A DNA stretch of 64,000 nt, taken from contig JAJPIE010000012.1 in assembly GCA_021324935.1 (NCBI GenBank), positions 62,001-126,000 on the forward strand, given 5' to 3'. The notes beneath the pieces are model-generated. The model did not search any database. It was not told where the DNA came from and saw nothing but the letters and a program-made list of their open reading frames with translations. Of this stretch, positions 1 to 9,163 are shown piece by piece. The first letter of the stretch is position 1; each line of letters opens with the position of its first letter. The position numbers and the translations under genes are program-made. This DNA comes from Acidobacteriota bacterium. Lineage in GTDB: Bacteria; Acidobacteriota; Terriglobia; Acidiferrales; UBA7541.

Positions 1-552
1 CTCAAGCAGGACAACTTGTCTGAAGAGGAGCCTGAGGTCGTCTGTGGCTTTCGCGCCGCGCATGTCTTCGACGTGACCCAGACCGATGGCCGTGAGCTTC
101 CGGCTATCGGCCAAGTCCAAGGCGCTCCCCGGGAACACCTCACGCGCTTGGTTGGCCTCGTCCGCGACAGTGGCATTACGCTCGACTACTCGGAAGAAAT
201 CGCGCCAGCCCTCGGCACCTCATCGGGTGGCAAGATCACGCTTCTCCCCGGCATGGAACCCGCGCGGGAGTTCTCCACGCTCGTTCACGAACTGGCTCAT
301 GAGTTTCTCCATCGCAGCGAGCGCAGAAAGGACACGACGCGAACCATGCGCGAAACCGAAGCTGAGGCAGTCGCTCATGTGGTGGCGAAGGGAATTGGGC
401 TCGAAACCGGCTCCGCGAGCCAGGACTACATCCAGCTCTGGCACGGTGACGCGGCCATGCTGATGCAAAGCCTGGAGCTTGTTCACATGACCTCTGCCCG
501 CATCCTACGTTCTCTCCTGCCAGCTGACGAACAAGGCGAACTACATGGATGA
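1..552 (+). CDS. ArdC-like antirestriction / zincin-like metallopeptidase, 5' end cut by window edge
   Basis: The reading frame is open to base 1, so the N-terminus is missing; the TTG at 16 is probably an internal codon. The visible part starts with the phrase VFDVTQTDG, which resembles the end of the ArdC N-terminal ssDNA-binding domain. It continues with a metallopeptidase-like domain carrying HELAHEFLH, an HExxH zinc motif encoded at 286-300, and a following ETEAEAVA segment with possible third-ligand glutamates, as in ImmA/IrrE-like and polyvalent-protein peptidases. ArdC proteins protect incoming DNA from host restriction and are carried on plasmids and integrative elements, which fits the mobilization genes downstream. 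The family is inferred from motifs only; a generic IrrE-like peptidase is the alternative. Confidence 0.7.
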   Translation, partial: LKQDNLSEEEPEVVCGFRAAHVFDVTQTDGRELPAIGQVQGAPREHLTRLVGLVRDSGITLDYSEEIAPALGTSSGGKITLLPGMEPAREFSTLVHELAHEFLHRSERRKDTTRTMRETEAEAVAHVVAKGIGLETGSASQDYIQLWHGDAAMLMQSLELVHMTSARILRSLLPADEQGELHG

Positions 553-825
553 CCGAACATCAGTTCTCATGCAGGACCACTCTCTAGGCACTGTCTCCCG
601 AATCGGTCCATTTTCTTCACTAGCCAGAACTTCACGTGTCTGCTCTAGACCTTCACACAGCCTCATCAGACCCCACAGAGACCGTCTCGCCGTAAAGCGT
701 CAATTTCTCGACAACGCGAAGCGTGATCCCGTCCCAAGATTCTTCAATTACGTCTATCATTAGTCTTTGCTCGGCTTTTCTCGAACCGAATTAGCTACTT
801 CTTCTGTACGATCTTGGATGCCAGC
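553..825. other. Intergenic region, 273 bp, no convincing gene
   Basis: No recognisable gene or RNA lies between the ArdC-like gene and the large helicase gene. A plus-strand frame (545-763) overlaps the preceding stop but has no recognisable composition or motif. A minus-strand frame at 653-760 (35 codons) has a coding-like, acidic composition, but it lacks a clear ribosome binding site and is too short to assign. No strong promoter for the helicase gene was found. Confidence 0.5.
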
Positions 826-3800
826 ATGGACATGGACTCCTTGCGCATTGGACGGGAGCGATTATCGCGCGTCTTCCAGTACTTGGAAGCGCTGAACCAG
901 CATCGCAATCCACCGAAGCGCCAGATTCGCGAGCAACTGTGGACCCTCTGGCTCAAGGATCTTCCGGACCATCCCGCAATTCAGCGAGGGACGCCGCGTA
1001 CTGTCGAAGAAGACAGAACGCAGAATTCGGAAGCGTCCAGCACGCCCGAGAAAGAGGATTTTATTCTGAAGGTCGCGCGGCCGAGGCTGACACGCCCACC
1101 CGACCCGCCCGCAGAAATCAAATCCTGGCTGGAAAGCGGGTGGGACGACCCTGCAAAGGAACTGACCGTCAGAAAGACCAAAAACGAAACAGGGCCGAAA
1201 GGCGAGGCCATTCTTGTTCGCTTCGAGGATGACGCGGACCGAGCATTTGCATTTGACCGATGGAACTCCAGACGCGAGGAGTGGGCCAAAAACGAAAGAC
1301 CGGCACGAGCTGCGGGCCGAGTTTTCGAAACAATCTATGAACTCTACGGACGAATCGAACGCGAGGCCGAGCGCGTCGAGTTGGTTCTCGGCGACGGAAT
1401 TCTGAGCTGGCGAAGAGCAGAGGGCGGCGTCAATCATCCCGTCCTCCTCCAGCGTCTCCAGATGACCTTTGACCCGGCTACCCCCGAATTCCGGATCTCA
1501 GAAACAGAGCACCCCGTCGAACTCTATTCTGCGCTCTTTCAGTCCATGCCCGATGTCGATGGTCGCGCCATCGGACGCTGCCGGGAGGAACTCGAACATG
1601 GCAATTACCATCCATTAGGCGACAGGGATACCACCGGCTTCTTGAAGCGCTTGGTCGTCCAGCTGTCTTCACGAGGAGAGTTCCTTGAGTCCGGCGCGCC
1701 CGAGGGCGAAAAGGAAGATCCTCGTATCGGCAGGTCTCCAGTGATCTTCTTGCGCGCCCGGACACTCGGTTTCGCGGCCGCGATTGAGGCCATCCTTGAA
1801 GACTTGCGGAATCGGGAAGACCTACCCTGGTCGCTCCTGAATGTAGTCGGCCTGGAATCACCCGTCCCGAGTAAAGATACGACTTCAAAAGCGCAATCGC
1901 CTCCGGAGGAACCCCATGATGTTCTCTTGAGCAAGCCAGCCAACCCGGAACAGATCCGGATCGCGCAGTACACAGAAACAATGGGCGGGGTTCTCGTGCA
2001 AGGACCACCAGGAACGGGAAAGACCCACACCATCGGAAACCTCATCGGCCATCTCCTCGCCGAGGGAAAGAGCGTGCTGGTCACCAGCCACACGACCAAG
2101 GCGCTCCGCATGGTCCGTTCCCAAGTCGAATCAAAACTGAGATCCCTTTGTGTAAGCGTCCTTGAAAGTGACCTGGATAGCCGCAAGCAGCTCGAAAGCG
2201 CCGTGGGAACGATTGCCGAACGATTGTCGCAGGCGGACGGCAAGGCCCTCGAGATCGAGGCCGAGCGCCTTGCAAGGCAAAGAGCGGAATTGCAGATGAA
2301 GCTGGCTGATTTGCGGCAGCGCCTTTCCGATGGGCGGGCGGACGAATATCGCGAGGTAGTTGTGAGTGGAAAGTCGTGGGCTCCCTCCGATGCTGCGCGA
2401 TGGGTGGCCAAGGAAGCAAATCGGAACGCTTGGGTACCGAGTCCAGTCTCGCTCGGAACTGGCCTCCCACTTTCAGAAGGGGAAATCACGGAACTCTATG
2501 CAACGAATCGTTCCGTCCCAGCCGAAGTCGAGCGGGAACTCTCCCACTCCCTCCCTGATGCAGCGCAGCTGCCTAGCCCCGCTGAATTCGAGACCCTTGC
2601 GCAGACCAGAACCAAGCTCAGCCAGATCAACAGGGAATTCCGAGCCGATCTTTGGCAAACCGTATCGCCCCCGCCGACACCGGAGTCGCTTTCCGCCACT
2701 CTCACAAAGCTTCAGGCAGCGATCGGACCTTTGAACGGCGGAGAGCGATGGAAGCTGGCTGCCGTCTACGCCGGAAAAAATGGCGGTCCGCACCGCGAAC
2801 CGTGGGACAACCTCGTGTCGTTCATCGAGCAGGTTCACACTGAGGTTGCCAAATCACAGGAAATCCTTTTCCGTCATGCGCCCCGATTGAATTCCGAGTC
2901 CACGCTGGAGGACCAGGAAAAAACAGCTCTGGAGATTCACGCGCATCTGCGGGAAAAGCGTAATCTCGGTTTCTTGACTCTCCTTACCCGCCCGACCTGG
3001 AAGCAATTGATTCAAACCGCAACCGTCAACGGAAGCCAACCCAAGCTTCCCGAACACTTTCTGGCAATCAGCAAGCTCTGCCGCGTGAAATTCCTGCGGC
3101 GTGATCTGTCGGCCCGCTGGGACCGGCAGATGGCCCCGCTCGGGGCCTCTCCTTCGCGGGGCCTTGGAGACGAAATTGAAAAAAGCGCGGTCCAGTTTTG
3201 CGGACCGATCCGCGATTGCCTCACGTGGAGCTCCCGCACGTGGGGGCCGATTGAAAAGGAACTCAAGCAAGCAGGATTCGTTTGGGAAAAATTCATCGCA
3301 GAACAGCCCGCGGGAGTCGGCGCGGAGGGAGAGCTTCGCCGGCTGCATCAAGCCGTAAGCACCTCCTTGCCCCCGATCCTCTCCAGCCGCGTAAATGGCC
3401 TGATCTGGGAACGGAACGAAATACTCCTCGGCGGTCTCCGCGAGATGCTTTCCCTCTCGAAGCAAGTTGCTGCCGATTCGCTTGTAGCGGCCCATCTCTA
3501 TGACTCCGTCCTGGGCTGTGATCCTGACTCCTACCGCACGGGTTATGCACGTCTTATGGAGCTTCAGTCACTGAGAACCGAGCTCGCGCGGCGTAAGGAT
3601 TTGTTGGCCCATCTGGAAACAACGGCGCCCGCCTGGGCCGCTGCCATTCGAATGCGCGCCGGGGTACACGGCGAGCCCTCACCACCGGGCGATCCAGCCG
3701 AAGCTTGGATGTGGCGTCAATTGCACGACGAGCTGGAACGAAGAGCGAGCGTGTCTCTTGAAGAGATTCAAGAAGCGATCGACCGCTGCACCGACCAGCT

Positions 3801-5391
3801 CCGAACGATTACGGTGGAGCTGATTGATCGCCGAGCCTGGGCGTTCCAGGCCAAACGGACTTCGCTGCCGCAAAGGCAAGCCCTGATTGGTTGGCTCGAC
3901 ACGATTCGCAAGATCGGCAAGGGCACGGGAATTCGTGCGCCGCGCCTCCGGGCAGAAGCCGCACGCAAGATGACAGAGTGCCGCGGCGCCGTCCCGGTGT
4001 GGGTTATGCCCCTTTCGCGAGTCGTCGAGAACTTCGACCCGCGCACTTCACGCTTTGATGTGGTGATCATAGACGAAGCAAGCCAAAGCGATGTCATGGC
4101 GCTGGTAGCGCTCTACCTGGGGGCCACAGTCGTGGTCGTCGGCGACCATGAGCAAGTCAGCCCCTCGGCCGTTGGCCAAGAGATCGCGGTCGTACAGAAT
4201 CTCATCGATCAATTTCTGCAAGGTATTCCTAACGCTCATCTCTACGACGGACAGACTTCGGTCTACGATCTTGCGCGGCAATCCTTCGGGGGAACCATCC
4301 GGCTCGTCGAGCATTTCCGCTGCGTTTCCGAAATCATCCAGTTCAGCAACCAGCTTTCCTACGAAGGAGACATTAAGCCGCTGCGGGATGCCAGCCGCGT
4401 GGTTCTGAGACCGCACACGGTGACCTACCGGGTGCAAGGATCCACCCGGGACGGCAAGGTCAACCGCCAGGAGGCGGAAATCATAGCTTCCCTTGCCGCC
4501 GCCGCGCTCGAACAACCGGAGTATCAAAAGAATGAATCCGGCGAACGCACGAGTTTTGGAGTCGTCTCGCTCGTAGGAGAAGAACAGGCCCTCGAGATCG
4601 ATCGTCTGCTCCGAACTCACATTGCTCCCGATTTGTACGAACGGCACCGCTTTCTATGTGGCACGCCCGCGCAATTTCAGGGAGACGAGCGCGACGTCGT
4701 GTTCCTGTCGGTCGTGGACATACCCACAGGGAATCCGCTGCCCTTTCGTGACCAGCAGATGTTCAAACAGCGTTACAACGTGGCCGCCAGCCGTGCGCGA
4801 GACCAGATGTGGGTCGTCCACTCCCTGAATGTCCAAACGGATCTCCGTGCGGGGGACCTTCGCCGGCGTTTGATCGAACATGCGCAAGACCCGGAAGCGC
4901 TTCTGCGCCTGCTCGAAGACAAGGAGAAACGAACTGAATCCCCCTTTGAACGCGATGTCTTGAAGAGACTCCTTGTCGCGGGTTACCGGGTCACTCCGCA
5001 GTGGAAGGTCGGTTCACGCAGGATTGACCTCGTGGTCGAAGGGAACGGACGACGCCTCGCTGTGGAGTGCGACGGAGACCGCTATCACCCCCTCGAAAAA
5101 CTCGGCGAAGACATGGAACGGCAGGCAATTCTTGAAAGATTGGGCTGGGTGTTCGTGCGGATTCGCGGCAGCGTATTCTTCCGGGATCCGAATCGAGCCA
5201 TGAAGCCGGTCTTTGAAAAACTGCAGACTCTCGAAATCGACCCAAGTCCAGAGCCCCAAGACCATGGACCCGAGAATGCACCTACAACAGAACTGAGGGA
5301 GCGAATCATACGGCGCGCCGAACAAATCCGAAATGAATGGAATGCCCGTGAATCTGTGAACGGCTCGCCGGAGGAAATCGCCTTTCGCTGA
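826..5391 (+). CDS. Giant SF1 helicase fused to a C-terminal Vsr/MTES_1575-type nuclease
   Basis: A protein of about 1,521 residues with three parts. Residues 1 to about 370 contain no domain I recognise. A superfamily 1 (AAA_11/AAA_12, Dna2/Upf1-like) helicase follows, with Walker A GPPGTGKT near residue 393, a long helical insertion between the motor lobes, the DEAS-type Walker B at D1083-E1084, a GDHEQVSP motif III, and C-terminal motifs with an arginine-rich TSRAR-like segment (AASRARDQ). The last 160 residues look like a REase_MTES_1575/DUF559 Vsr-type nuclease, with D1401 in RIDLVV and E1414/D1416 in VECDGDRYH. Single-protein helicase-nucleases of this style (for example Hhe) are known anti-phage factors, so a DNA-defence role is plausible but inferred. 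ATG 826 was preferred; TTG 814 and ATG 832 are alternatives. It converges with the next gene. Confidence 0.88.
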   Translation: MDMDSLRIGRERLSRVFQYLEALNQHRNPPKRQIREQLWTLWLKDLPDHPAIQRGTPRTVEEDRTQNSEASSTPEKEDFILKVARPRLTRPPDPPAEIKSWLESGWDDPAKELTVRKTKNETGPKGEAILVRFEDDADRAFAFDRWNSRREEWAKNERPARAAGRVFETIYELYGRIEREAERVELVLGDGILSWRRAEGGVNHPVLLQRLQMTFDPATPEFRISETEHPVELYSALFQSMPDVDGRAIGRCREELEHGNYHPLGDRDTTGFLKRLVVQLSSRGEFLESGAPEGEKEDPRIGRSPVIFLRARTLGFAAAIEAILEDLRNREDLPWSLLNVVGLESPVPSKDTTSKAQSPPEEPHDVLLSKPANPEQIRIAQYTETMGGVLVQGPPGTGKTHTIGNLIGHLLAEGKSVLVTSHTTKALRMVRSQVESKLRSLCVSVLESDLDSRKQLESAVGTIAERLSQADGKALEIEAERLARQRAELQMKLADLRQRLSDGRADEYREVVVSGKSWAPSDAARWVAKEANRNAWVPSPVSLGTGLPLSEGEITELYATNRSVPAEVERELSHSLPDAAQLPSPAEFETLAQTRTKLSQINREFRADLWQTVSPPPTPESLSATLTKLQAAIGPLNGGERWKLAAVYAGKNGGPHREPWDNLVSFIEQVHTEVAKSQEILFRHAPRLNSESTLEDQEKTALEIHAHLREKRNLGFLTLLTRPTWKQLIQTATVNGSQPKLPEHFLAISKLCRVKFLRRDLSARWDRQMAPLGASPSRGLGDEIEKSAVQFCGPIRDCLTWSSRTWGPIEKELKQAGFVWEKFIAEQPAGVGAEGELRRLHQAVSTSLPPILSSRVNGLIWERNEILLGGLREMLSLSKQVAADSLVAAHLYDSVLGCDPDSYRTGYARLMELQSLRTELARRKDLLAHLETTAPAWAAAIRMRAGVHGEPSPPGDPAEAWMWRQLHDELERRASVSLEEIQEAIDRCTDQLRTITVELIDRRAWAFQAKRTSLPQRQALIGWLDTIRKIGKGTGIRAPRLRAEAARKMTECRGAVPVWVMPLSRVVENFDPRTSRFDVVIIDEASQSDVMALVALYLGATVVVVGDHEQVSPSAVGQEIAVVQNLIDQFLQGIPNAHLYDGQTSVYDLARQSFGGTIRLVEHFRCVSEIIQFSNQLSYEGDIKPLRDASRVVLRPHTVTYRVQGSTRDGKVNRQEAEIIASLAAAALEQPEYQKNESGERTSFGVVSLVGEEQALEIDRLLRTHIAPDLYERHRFLCGTPAQFQGDERDVVFLSVVDIPTGNPLPFRDQQMFKQRYNVAASRARDQMWVVHSLNVQTDLRAGDLRRRLIEHAQDPEALLRLLEDKEKRTESPFERDVLKRLLVAGYRVTPQWKVGSRRIDLVVEGNGRRLAVECDGDRYHPLEKLGEDMERQAILERLGWVFVRIRGSVFFRDPNRAMKPVFEKLQTLEIDPSPEPQDHGPENAPTTELRERIIRRAEQIRNEWNARESVNGSPEEIAFR

Positions 5392-5431
5392 ACGATTGGA
5401 TCCAAAATGACAGCCCAGCAAGAAATCCTAT

Positions 5432-8400
5432 TCAGGGTTTGGCCGGATCAACAATCGTTGCCAATTCCAGATACCGGCAAAGGGCATTCGCCAGCTGCAT
5501 CTGGCGCGGAGTGCGGCAATCCGGTTCAAACAGTTTTGGACTTCCCACAAGAATGACCGTTGAGCGCGCTCGGGAGGTCGCCACATTCAACCGGTTCAGA
5601 CTGTACAGGAACTCCATGCCGCGTGGCGCCTCCTCCGGAGAGGAAGTGGTGAGCGAATAGATCACCACCGGCGCCTCCTGCCCCTGAAACTTGTCCACGG
5701 TCCCGACTCGAATCCCGCGCAGCCGTTCCGAGAGGTCCCACACTTGAGCGTTGTACGGCGCCACCACGAGAATGTCTTCCGGCACTAGCTTCTCTGTTTT
5801 TCCCTCATGGTCTGTCCACAACACGTTGCCATCGAGCAACCCACCAACGATTCTTGCAACGGCATCGACCTCTTCCGGGGCCACGTTTTGATTGCCCTCA
5901 TGCACAACCGGCACAAACCACAGCCCGGCTCCCGCAAACGTGGCGTGCTTTGAAATTTGCTGATTTTCAAGGCCGCGGGACGAGCTCAATCGGCCTTCAT
6001 AGAAAAGCTCCGAAGTGAATTCGGAAACCTTCGGATGCAGTCTCCAAGTCGTTTCGAGGAAAAGTCCCCGATGGGCCGGAATCGTCTTGTCTTCGCCAAG
6101 CAGATGCTCCAAACCCGATTTTTCTGCACCCTCGGGATGATTGCCTTTGAGCGGCTGGTCCAGCTGTTGGGGATCGCCTAGCATGACCAGGCTCTTCGCC
6201 GCCTGCGAGACGGCTATGGCGTTCGCAAGGGACATCTGTCCTGCTTCATCGATGAAAAGAACATCCACTGCCTCAAAAAACTCCTCTCGCGACCACAGCC
6301 ACGCTGTGCCCGCAGCGATCTGGGAGGTTCCCCCGACAAGAGCAGCTAGGACCTTTGCATTGTCCTTCACGACTTGTAGCCCGTCCGGCAGAGCCTCTTC
6401 CGATGTCTCACTCACTTTCTGGGTGCACTGAATTCCTGCCAATCCCTCAGCCCGGCATACCTTGAGCGCCTCGTCAATCAGCAACCGGATTGCTTTGTGG
6501 CTATTCGACGTGATTCCCACTTTCTTGCCCCGCCGGACCAACTCGCAGATCATCCGCGCACCGGTATACGTCTTTCCCGTTCCGGGTGGTCCCTGCACGG
6601 GAAGCACGGAGTTGTCGAGAGCCACTGCGATCCGCCGGGCAGCCACTTCAATCGGCTCGCGTGGATGAATGGTGATCGTCTCTCCATTGCCAAGACGCGG
6701 CGCGCTTCGCTGCAACAAACCTCTGGCTGCTTGGTACGGTCCCGCGGACGCGATGCCATTTGCTCTTATCCATTCACCAATGCGGAAAAGCGACTCGGCT
6801 AATTCCCCGGTCGGTACGATCTCGTGTTTATAGATGGACGTAGGGTGAACCTCGGCGGCCTTTCCAGCCTTCTTGATGTCGATGGTGCGATCGGCGGCAT
6901 CGATGGCAACAATCTTCCCGATGGGGTCTCCTCGATGAACGACGCTGTCGCCATCACGGATTTCGGTCTCCTGTTTGTCAAAGGAGTACCGGTCCACGGG
7001 AGATCTCCCATCAACCCCGATACGACCCTCGAATCGTAAATGAGCAAGCGCTGCTTTCTCTTCCAGCAGATCCTCTTCTCCGAGATCCTTCAGCCGGAAG
7101 AACTCCCACCATCCCGACTTCTCTTCGCGGCGATGCCAATCGAGAAGCTGTGCCATCAGCCATTGCCCGGACTGTTCCTCATTTCTTGCAAGTGGATGCC
7201 CGGGTAAGCCAAGCGTCAGATCGGAGACCAGCTGGCTCACCCGCTGCCGGCGCTCCGCTATCTTCTCCGGGGCATCCCCCGCGGAGTCCGACGGCCGCTG
7301 GATCTTGTGTCCCGCGCCTTCTTGCTCCGTTCGCTTTGCTTCCAGCCAGTCGCGGAGCGACCTTGTCGAAAGGCAATCGTCCGCGTTGTAGCCCTCAATG
7401 GTGCTGCGGACCTCCTCGGGAATCACCGAGACTTGTCCCAACTCAAGCGCATGCTCCACAAAGCGCATTGCGCGCCTGGATTCCTCAAGTGGCGTACTTC
7501 TCACGAAACCATGAAACACTTCCGACTTCTTTAAGGAATATTCCTCGACACTGGCGCGAACTGACTGCTTGTAAATAGCATGGAGGTCAACCAGGAGACC
7601 GGCTCGAAGCATCCGATCGATCTCTTCCTCTCGCGTGGCGTAACGCCCCATCAAGCGTTTGAGGGCTGAGGGCTCGTAGGAGCCAAAATGATAGATGTGC
7701 ATCCTCGGATCCGTTTTCCACCGCCCCATGGCCTCGTCTACAAACCATTCGAAGGCTTGCTTCTCCTCCTCGGCGGTGAGCGCCCACTTTCGCGAATAAA
7801 TCAAGTCGTGCCCTTCGCATGCGACAAATCCAACCACATATTCGCGGCCGCCTGACGGCACAAAGGGATCACCCTCCAAATCGAAGAAAATATCGCCAGG
7901 CGAAGGCTCCGGGAGCCGCGCCAAGCCCCGCTCCGCGTCGGGAGCCAGCAATTCGTGAATAGGCTTCTGCTGGTCGATTCCTGCAACCTGGACGCGAGCC
8001 TGTTCGCGCACGCGAACGTACCCTTCCGGGACGCCATAGTCCGGGCGCTTCTGAAGTGGTATGGGAAGAACCGCAAGCTTTCTCGTTGTGTCCGTGTCCC
8101 ATGCGTGCAGCTGTTTCTGTTGGAGCCGGGTAATACCGGCTACAAGAGACAGGTGATCGTCATCCCTTCGTTTTTTGTCGCACTCGGCAAACCATCGGCA
8201 TATGGGGCAATGCGGGGTAGGCTCCGGGTACGTCTTAACCGTATCTGGCGCCGCGTTACACAGCTTTTCGAAACGTGCTTTGATGTACCGGTAGTAGGCC
8301 GCGAACTCTGCCACGCGGTAAGGTTCCGGCTCAAAGTCCTTCATAGGCGTGATGACGAACATCCAGTCCGGTGGGCGGCCTTGCACGTCTGCTACAAGCT

Positions 8401-8857
8401 CGGAGTAAAGGGAAAGCTGCAGGACTGTCGCTCCTTTGGTCTCAAGCGCGAGCTTGCAATCGTAAACTTCGTACGACCATTGACCGAGTTCGCTTGCCTG
8501 TGCTGTTTTACGAAGCACGTCCGGACGGCCAAACCATTGGCCTTTCGCCAGAGCACCCTGTGAGATCACGTCGACTCCCTGTTTCATGAGGGCAATCGTT
8601 TCCGCAACGGCCTCCGCTTCGTTCACGATCTCTCGCAGATCGCTTACTTTGAAGTCTAATGAATTGAGATATCGCAGATATGCCCGTTCGTGTTCCAAGC
8701 CAAGTTGCCGGACGACTTCAAGGTCCGGCGATTTCCACTCTGGTGCCTTTCGCGCCCCCCTCGCAACTGAAAGGTCAAGTACCGAAAGATGGTGACAAGC
8801 CAGATGATTCGAAAGATCGGAAGCGGACAATCGAACTTGTTGCGAAACGAGTTTCAC
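5432..8857 (-). CDS. TM0106-family RecB/Cas4-like nuclease + RNase H-like + SF1 helicase
   Basis: A protein of 1,141 residues starting at GTG 8857. Residues 1-240 form a Cas4/RecB-type nuclease, with GRPD at 110-113, D133 and K135 in YDCKLALE, Q147/Y151, and cysteines C20, C217, C220 and C226 placed as for a Cas4/AddB-like 4Fe-4S cluster. Residues about 320-480 form a YprB-like RNase H-fold exonuclease that begins with FDLEGD (D326). The C-terminal half is an SF1 helicase with Walker A GPPGTGKT at 756-763, Walker B FIDEAGQ (D870-E871), GDPQQLDQ, a DKFQGQEA motif and ATSRAR. The family is annotated as TM0106 RecB-like putative nuclease, of unknown biological role. Its convergent pairing with another helicase-nuclease on a mobile element suggests nucleic-acid defence or processing. 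A GGGAGG Shine-Dalgarno lies 12 bases before the GTG, slightly far. Confidence 0.9.
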   Translation of the reverse strand: MKLVSQQVRLSASDLSNHLACHHLSVLDLSVARGARKAPEWKSPDLEVVRQLGLEHERAYLRYLNSLDFKVSDLREIVNEAEAVAETIALMKQGVDVISQGALAKGQWFGRPDVLRKTAQASELGQWSYEVYDCKLALETKGATVLQLSLYSELVADVQGRPPDWMFVITPMKDFEPEPYRVAEFAAYYRYIKARFEKLCNAAPDTVKTYPEPTPHCPICRWFAECDKKRRDDDHLSLVAGITRLQQKQLHAWDTDTTRKLAVLPIPLQKRPDYGVPEGYVRVREQARVQVAGIDQQKPIHELLAPDAERGLARLPEPSPGDIFFDLEGDPFVPSGGREYVVGFVACEGHDLIYSRKWALTAEEEKQAFEWFVDEAMGRWKTDPRMHIYHFGSYEPSALKRLMGRYATREEEIDRMLRAGLLVDLHAIYKQSVRASVEEYSLKKSEVFHGFVRSTPLEESRRAMRFVEHALELGQVSVIPEEVRSTIEGYNADDCLSTRSLRDWLEAKRTEQEGAGHKIQRPSDSAGDAPEKIAERRQRVSQLVSDLTLGLPGHPLARNEEQSGQWLMAQLLDWHRREEKSGWWEFFRLKDLGEEDLLEEKAALAHLRFEGRIGVDGRSPVDRYSFDKQETEIRDGDSVVHRGDPIGKIVAIDAADRTIDIKKAGKAAEVHPTSIYKHEIVPTGELAESLFRIGEWIRANGIASAGPYQAARGLLQRSAPRLGNGETITIHPREPIEVAARRIAVALDNSVLPVQGPPGTGKTYTGARMICELVRRGKKVGITSNSHKAIRLLIDEALKVCRAEGLAGIQCTQKVSETSEEALPDGLQVVKDNAKVLAALVGGTSQIAAGTAWLWSREEFFEAVDVLFIDEAGQMSLANAIAVSQAAKSLVMLGDPQQLDQPLKGNHPEGAEKSGLEHLLGEDKTIPAHRGLFLETTWRLHPKVSEFTSELFYEGRLSSSRGLENQQISKHATFAGAGLWFVPVVHEGNQNVAPEEVDAVARIVGGLLDGNVLWTDHEGKTEKLVPEDILVVAPYNAQVWDLSERLRGIRVGTVDKFQGQEAPVVIYSLTTSSPEEAPRGMEFLYSLNRLNVATSRARSTVILVGSPKLFEPDCRTPRQMQLANALCRYLELATIVDPAKP

Positions 8858-9067
8858 GGGTTTCCGCGGCCTCCCGCCTAGTGCATATATACATCGGTAC
8901 GTACTCCCCTATATACGGCTTGTGGTAAGGATGTTGTGCTAGAAACAAACACCGGAGTCGCTTCATATCCTGCTTGTGACGAAGATGACCTCAGAGTCTT
9001 GCATGTGATTTCTCGAAACCCGACCTCTTACCACACTCGGAACGCACCCTACTCGTCAGAGAGCTAG
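8858..9067. other. Intergenic region between helicase cargo and coupling-protein remnant
   Basis: About 210 bases with no convincing gene. The part next to the nuclease gene (8881-8925) is rich in TATA-like runs and short palindromes and may hold its promoter, but no pair of -35 and -10 boxes at normal spacing stands out. The right part enters the open frame that leads into the truncated coupling protein. A recombination junction may lie here or just downstream, because homology to the coupling protein begins abruptly. Confidence 0.4.
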
Positions 9068-9163
9068 TTCACCTGCCCTTCCCGGCTAAACCCTGCGCCT
9101 GATCCGCCCGCTTCTCCTGTCAAGGCTCTGCGCTTCGCTCCGATAAACGCCCACCCCGCGGCC

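Noticed and set aside
545..763. Plus-strand 72-codon frame after the ArdC-like gene
   Set aside because: Serine/arginine-rich random composition and no homology-like motif; the ATG overlap with the previous stop is probably chance.
8775..8966. Minus-strand 63-codon frame over the start of the TM0106-type gene
   Set aside because: Overlaps the true gene start in another frame and has no supporting signal.
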